A DNA stretch of 64,000 nt, from contig NZ_RRCO01000002.1 of assembly GCF_003862475.1 (NCBI RefSeq), positions 124,001-188,000 on the forward strand, written 5' to 3'. The notes beneath the pieces were generated by a model. The model was not told the DNA's origin, ran no database searches, and saw nothing but the letters and a program-made list of their open reading frames with translations. Origin of the DNA: Lachnoanaerobaculum gingivalis (GTDB taxonomy: Bacteria; Bacillota; Clostridia; Lachnospirales; Lachnospiraceae). Below, in pieces: positions 63,722 to 64,000 of this stretch. The position numbers and the translations under genes are program-made. Numbering within the stretch: the stretch's first letter is position 1; each line of letters starts with the position of its first letter.

Positions 63722-64000
63722 CTACCTTCCCGTCTTTATATCAGTACTGTTCAGATAAAGTAATCCTATAGCAAAAGAAATGAAAATATAAAGTATACAA
63801 GTTATTATTACAACAGGTAGATTTATTTCACCGGTTATATTTGTGCTGCCAATAGAGTATATAAGCATTGAAAAAGGTGTTGCGTAGAAAAATCCCTTCA
63901 CGGTGAGGAGAAGACCTAAAATATTTCCGAGGAACGCAAGCCCTACAGGTATTGCAAATGAAGGTATTATCAGCGAAAGCATACACTGAAAACTTGAAAC
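63722..64000 (-). CDS. ABC-2-type membrane permease (partial, 5' end off window)
   Basis: The minus-strand frame is open to the window edge, giving the last 92 residues of a hydrophobic protein with two or three helices (LSLIIPSFAIPVGLAFLGNILGL and VVIITCILYIFISFAIGLLYL). FFYATPFSMLIYSIGS and the terminal DIKTGR resemble the end of ABC-2 permeases in bacitracin or lantibiotic-immunity exporters. The ATG at 63982 is internal rather than the start. Too little is visible for a firm function. Confidence 0.6.
   Translation of the reverse strand, partial: VSSFQCMLSLIIPSFAIPVGLAFLGNILGLLLTVKGFFYATPFSMLIYSIGSTNITGEINLPVVIITCILYIFISFAIGLLYLNSTDIKTGR

Overview
The window reads as chromosomal DNA of a low-GC, Gram-positive, anaerobic member of the Clostridia, most likely a Lachnospiraceae relative (oral genera such as Lachnoanaerobaculum or Johnsonella would fit, but the sequence alone does not name a species). 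The reasons are AT-rich coding DNA, strong AGGAGG ribosome sites, lipoprotein and sortase signals, a choline-binding-type cell-wall anchor, a flavodiiron protein, an acyl-CoA dehydrogenase with Etf and rubredoxin parts, and a YesM-type kinase beside a carbohydrate ABC importer.

Layout. 1-8946 is a glycan-use cluster: a YesM-type sensor kinase (minus strand, cut by the window edge) diverges from a solute-binding lipoprotein, two permeases, a large transglutaminase-like protein, a GH29 alpha-L-fucosidase and a CutC-like protein. 9009-18453 is a housekeeping block: yicC, gmk, rpoZ, rimO, pgsA, a shortened cinA, two conserved unknowns, an ArsC/Spx-like protein, fchA-folD, a ComEA-like lipoprotein, an orphan OmpR-type response regulator and rlmH. 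18470-26920 holds an aconitase-family hydratase with ftsH, convergent pyrBI, and clpB. 26944-35203 runs as one direction: cardiolipin synthase, plsC, pheA, a DUF815 ATPase, Ppx/GppA and Ppk. 35308-39032 is a long leader and a 1160-residue surface protein. 39087-41608 is the leftward set sortase B, ilvN and ilvC. 41682-47400 carries a YfhO-type membrane protein, argH, a NusG-domain-II protein and an aminotransferase.

47500-50825 is the most unusual metabolic locus: one polypeptide joining an acyl-CoA dehydrogenase, the FAD domain of EtfA and a rubredoxin, immediately followed by a flavodiiron protein. The order suggests an electron path from acyl-CoA through FAD and rubredoxin to O2 or NO. Then come a DUF4375 protein, an MsrA-MsrB fusion, AlkD, a YjbR-MGMT fusion, a duplicated CmpB-type membrane protein and a DMT transporter with a histidine-rich tail, so stress and DNA-repair functions cluster here.

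56591-63000 is an accessory island. An Rrf2 regulator is followed by a zinc macrodomain hydrolase and a SirTM-class sirtuin, then debris of a conjugative element, an NAD(P)-binding reductase-like gene, an IS element with clear target duplications, and a decayed second SirTM copy. Three promoters here (Rrf2, macrodomain-SirTM, NAD(P)-binding gene) share the dyad TGTAAW-N7-WTTACA, which points to one Rrf2 regulon tying reversible ADP-ribosylation to a redox or electrophile signal. The window ends with a GNAT acetyltransferase and a partial ABC-2 permease. I saw no rRNA, tRNA, CRISPR array or replication origin.
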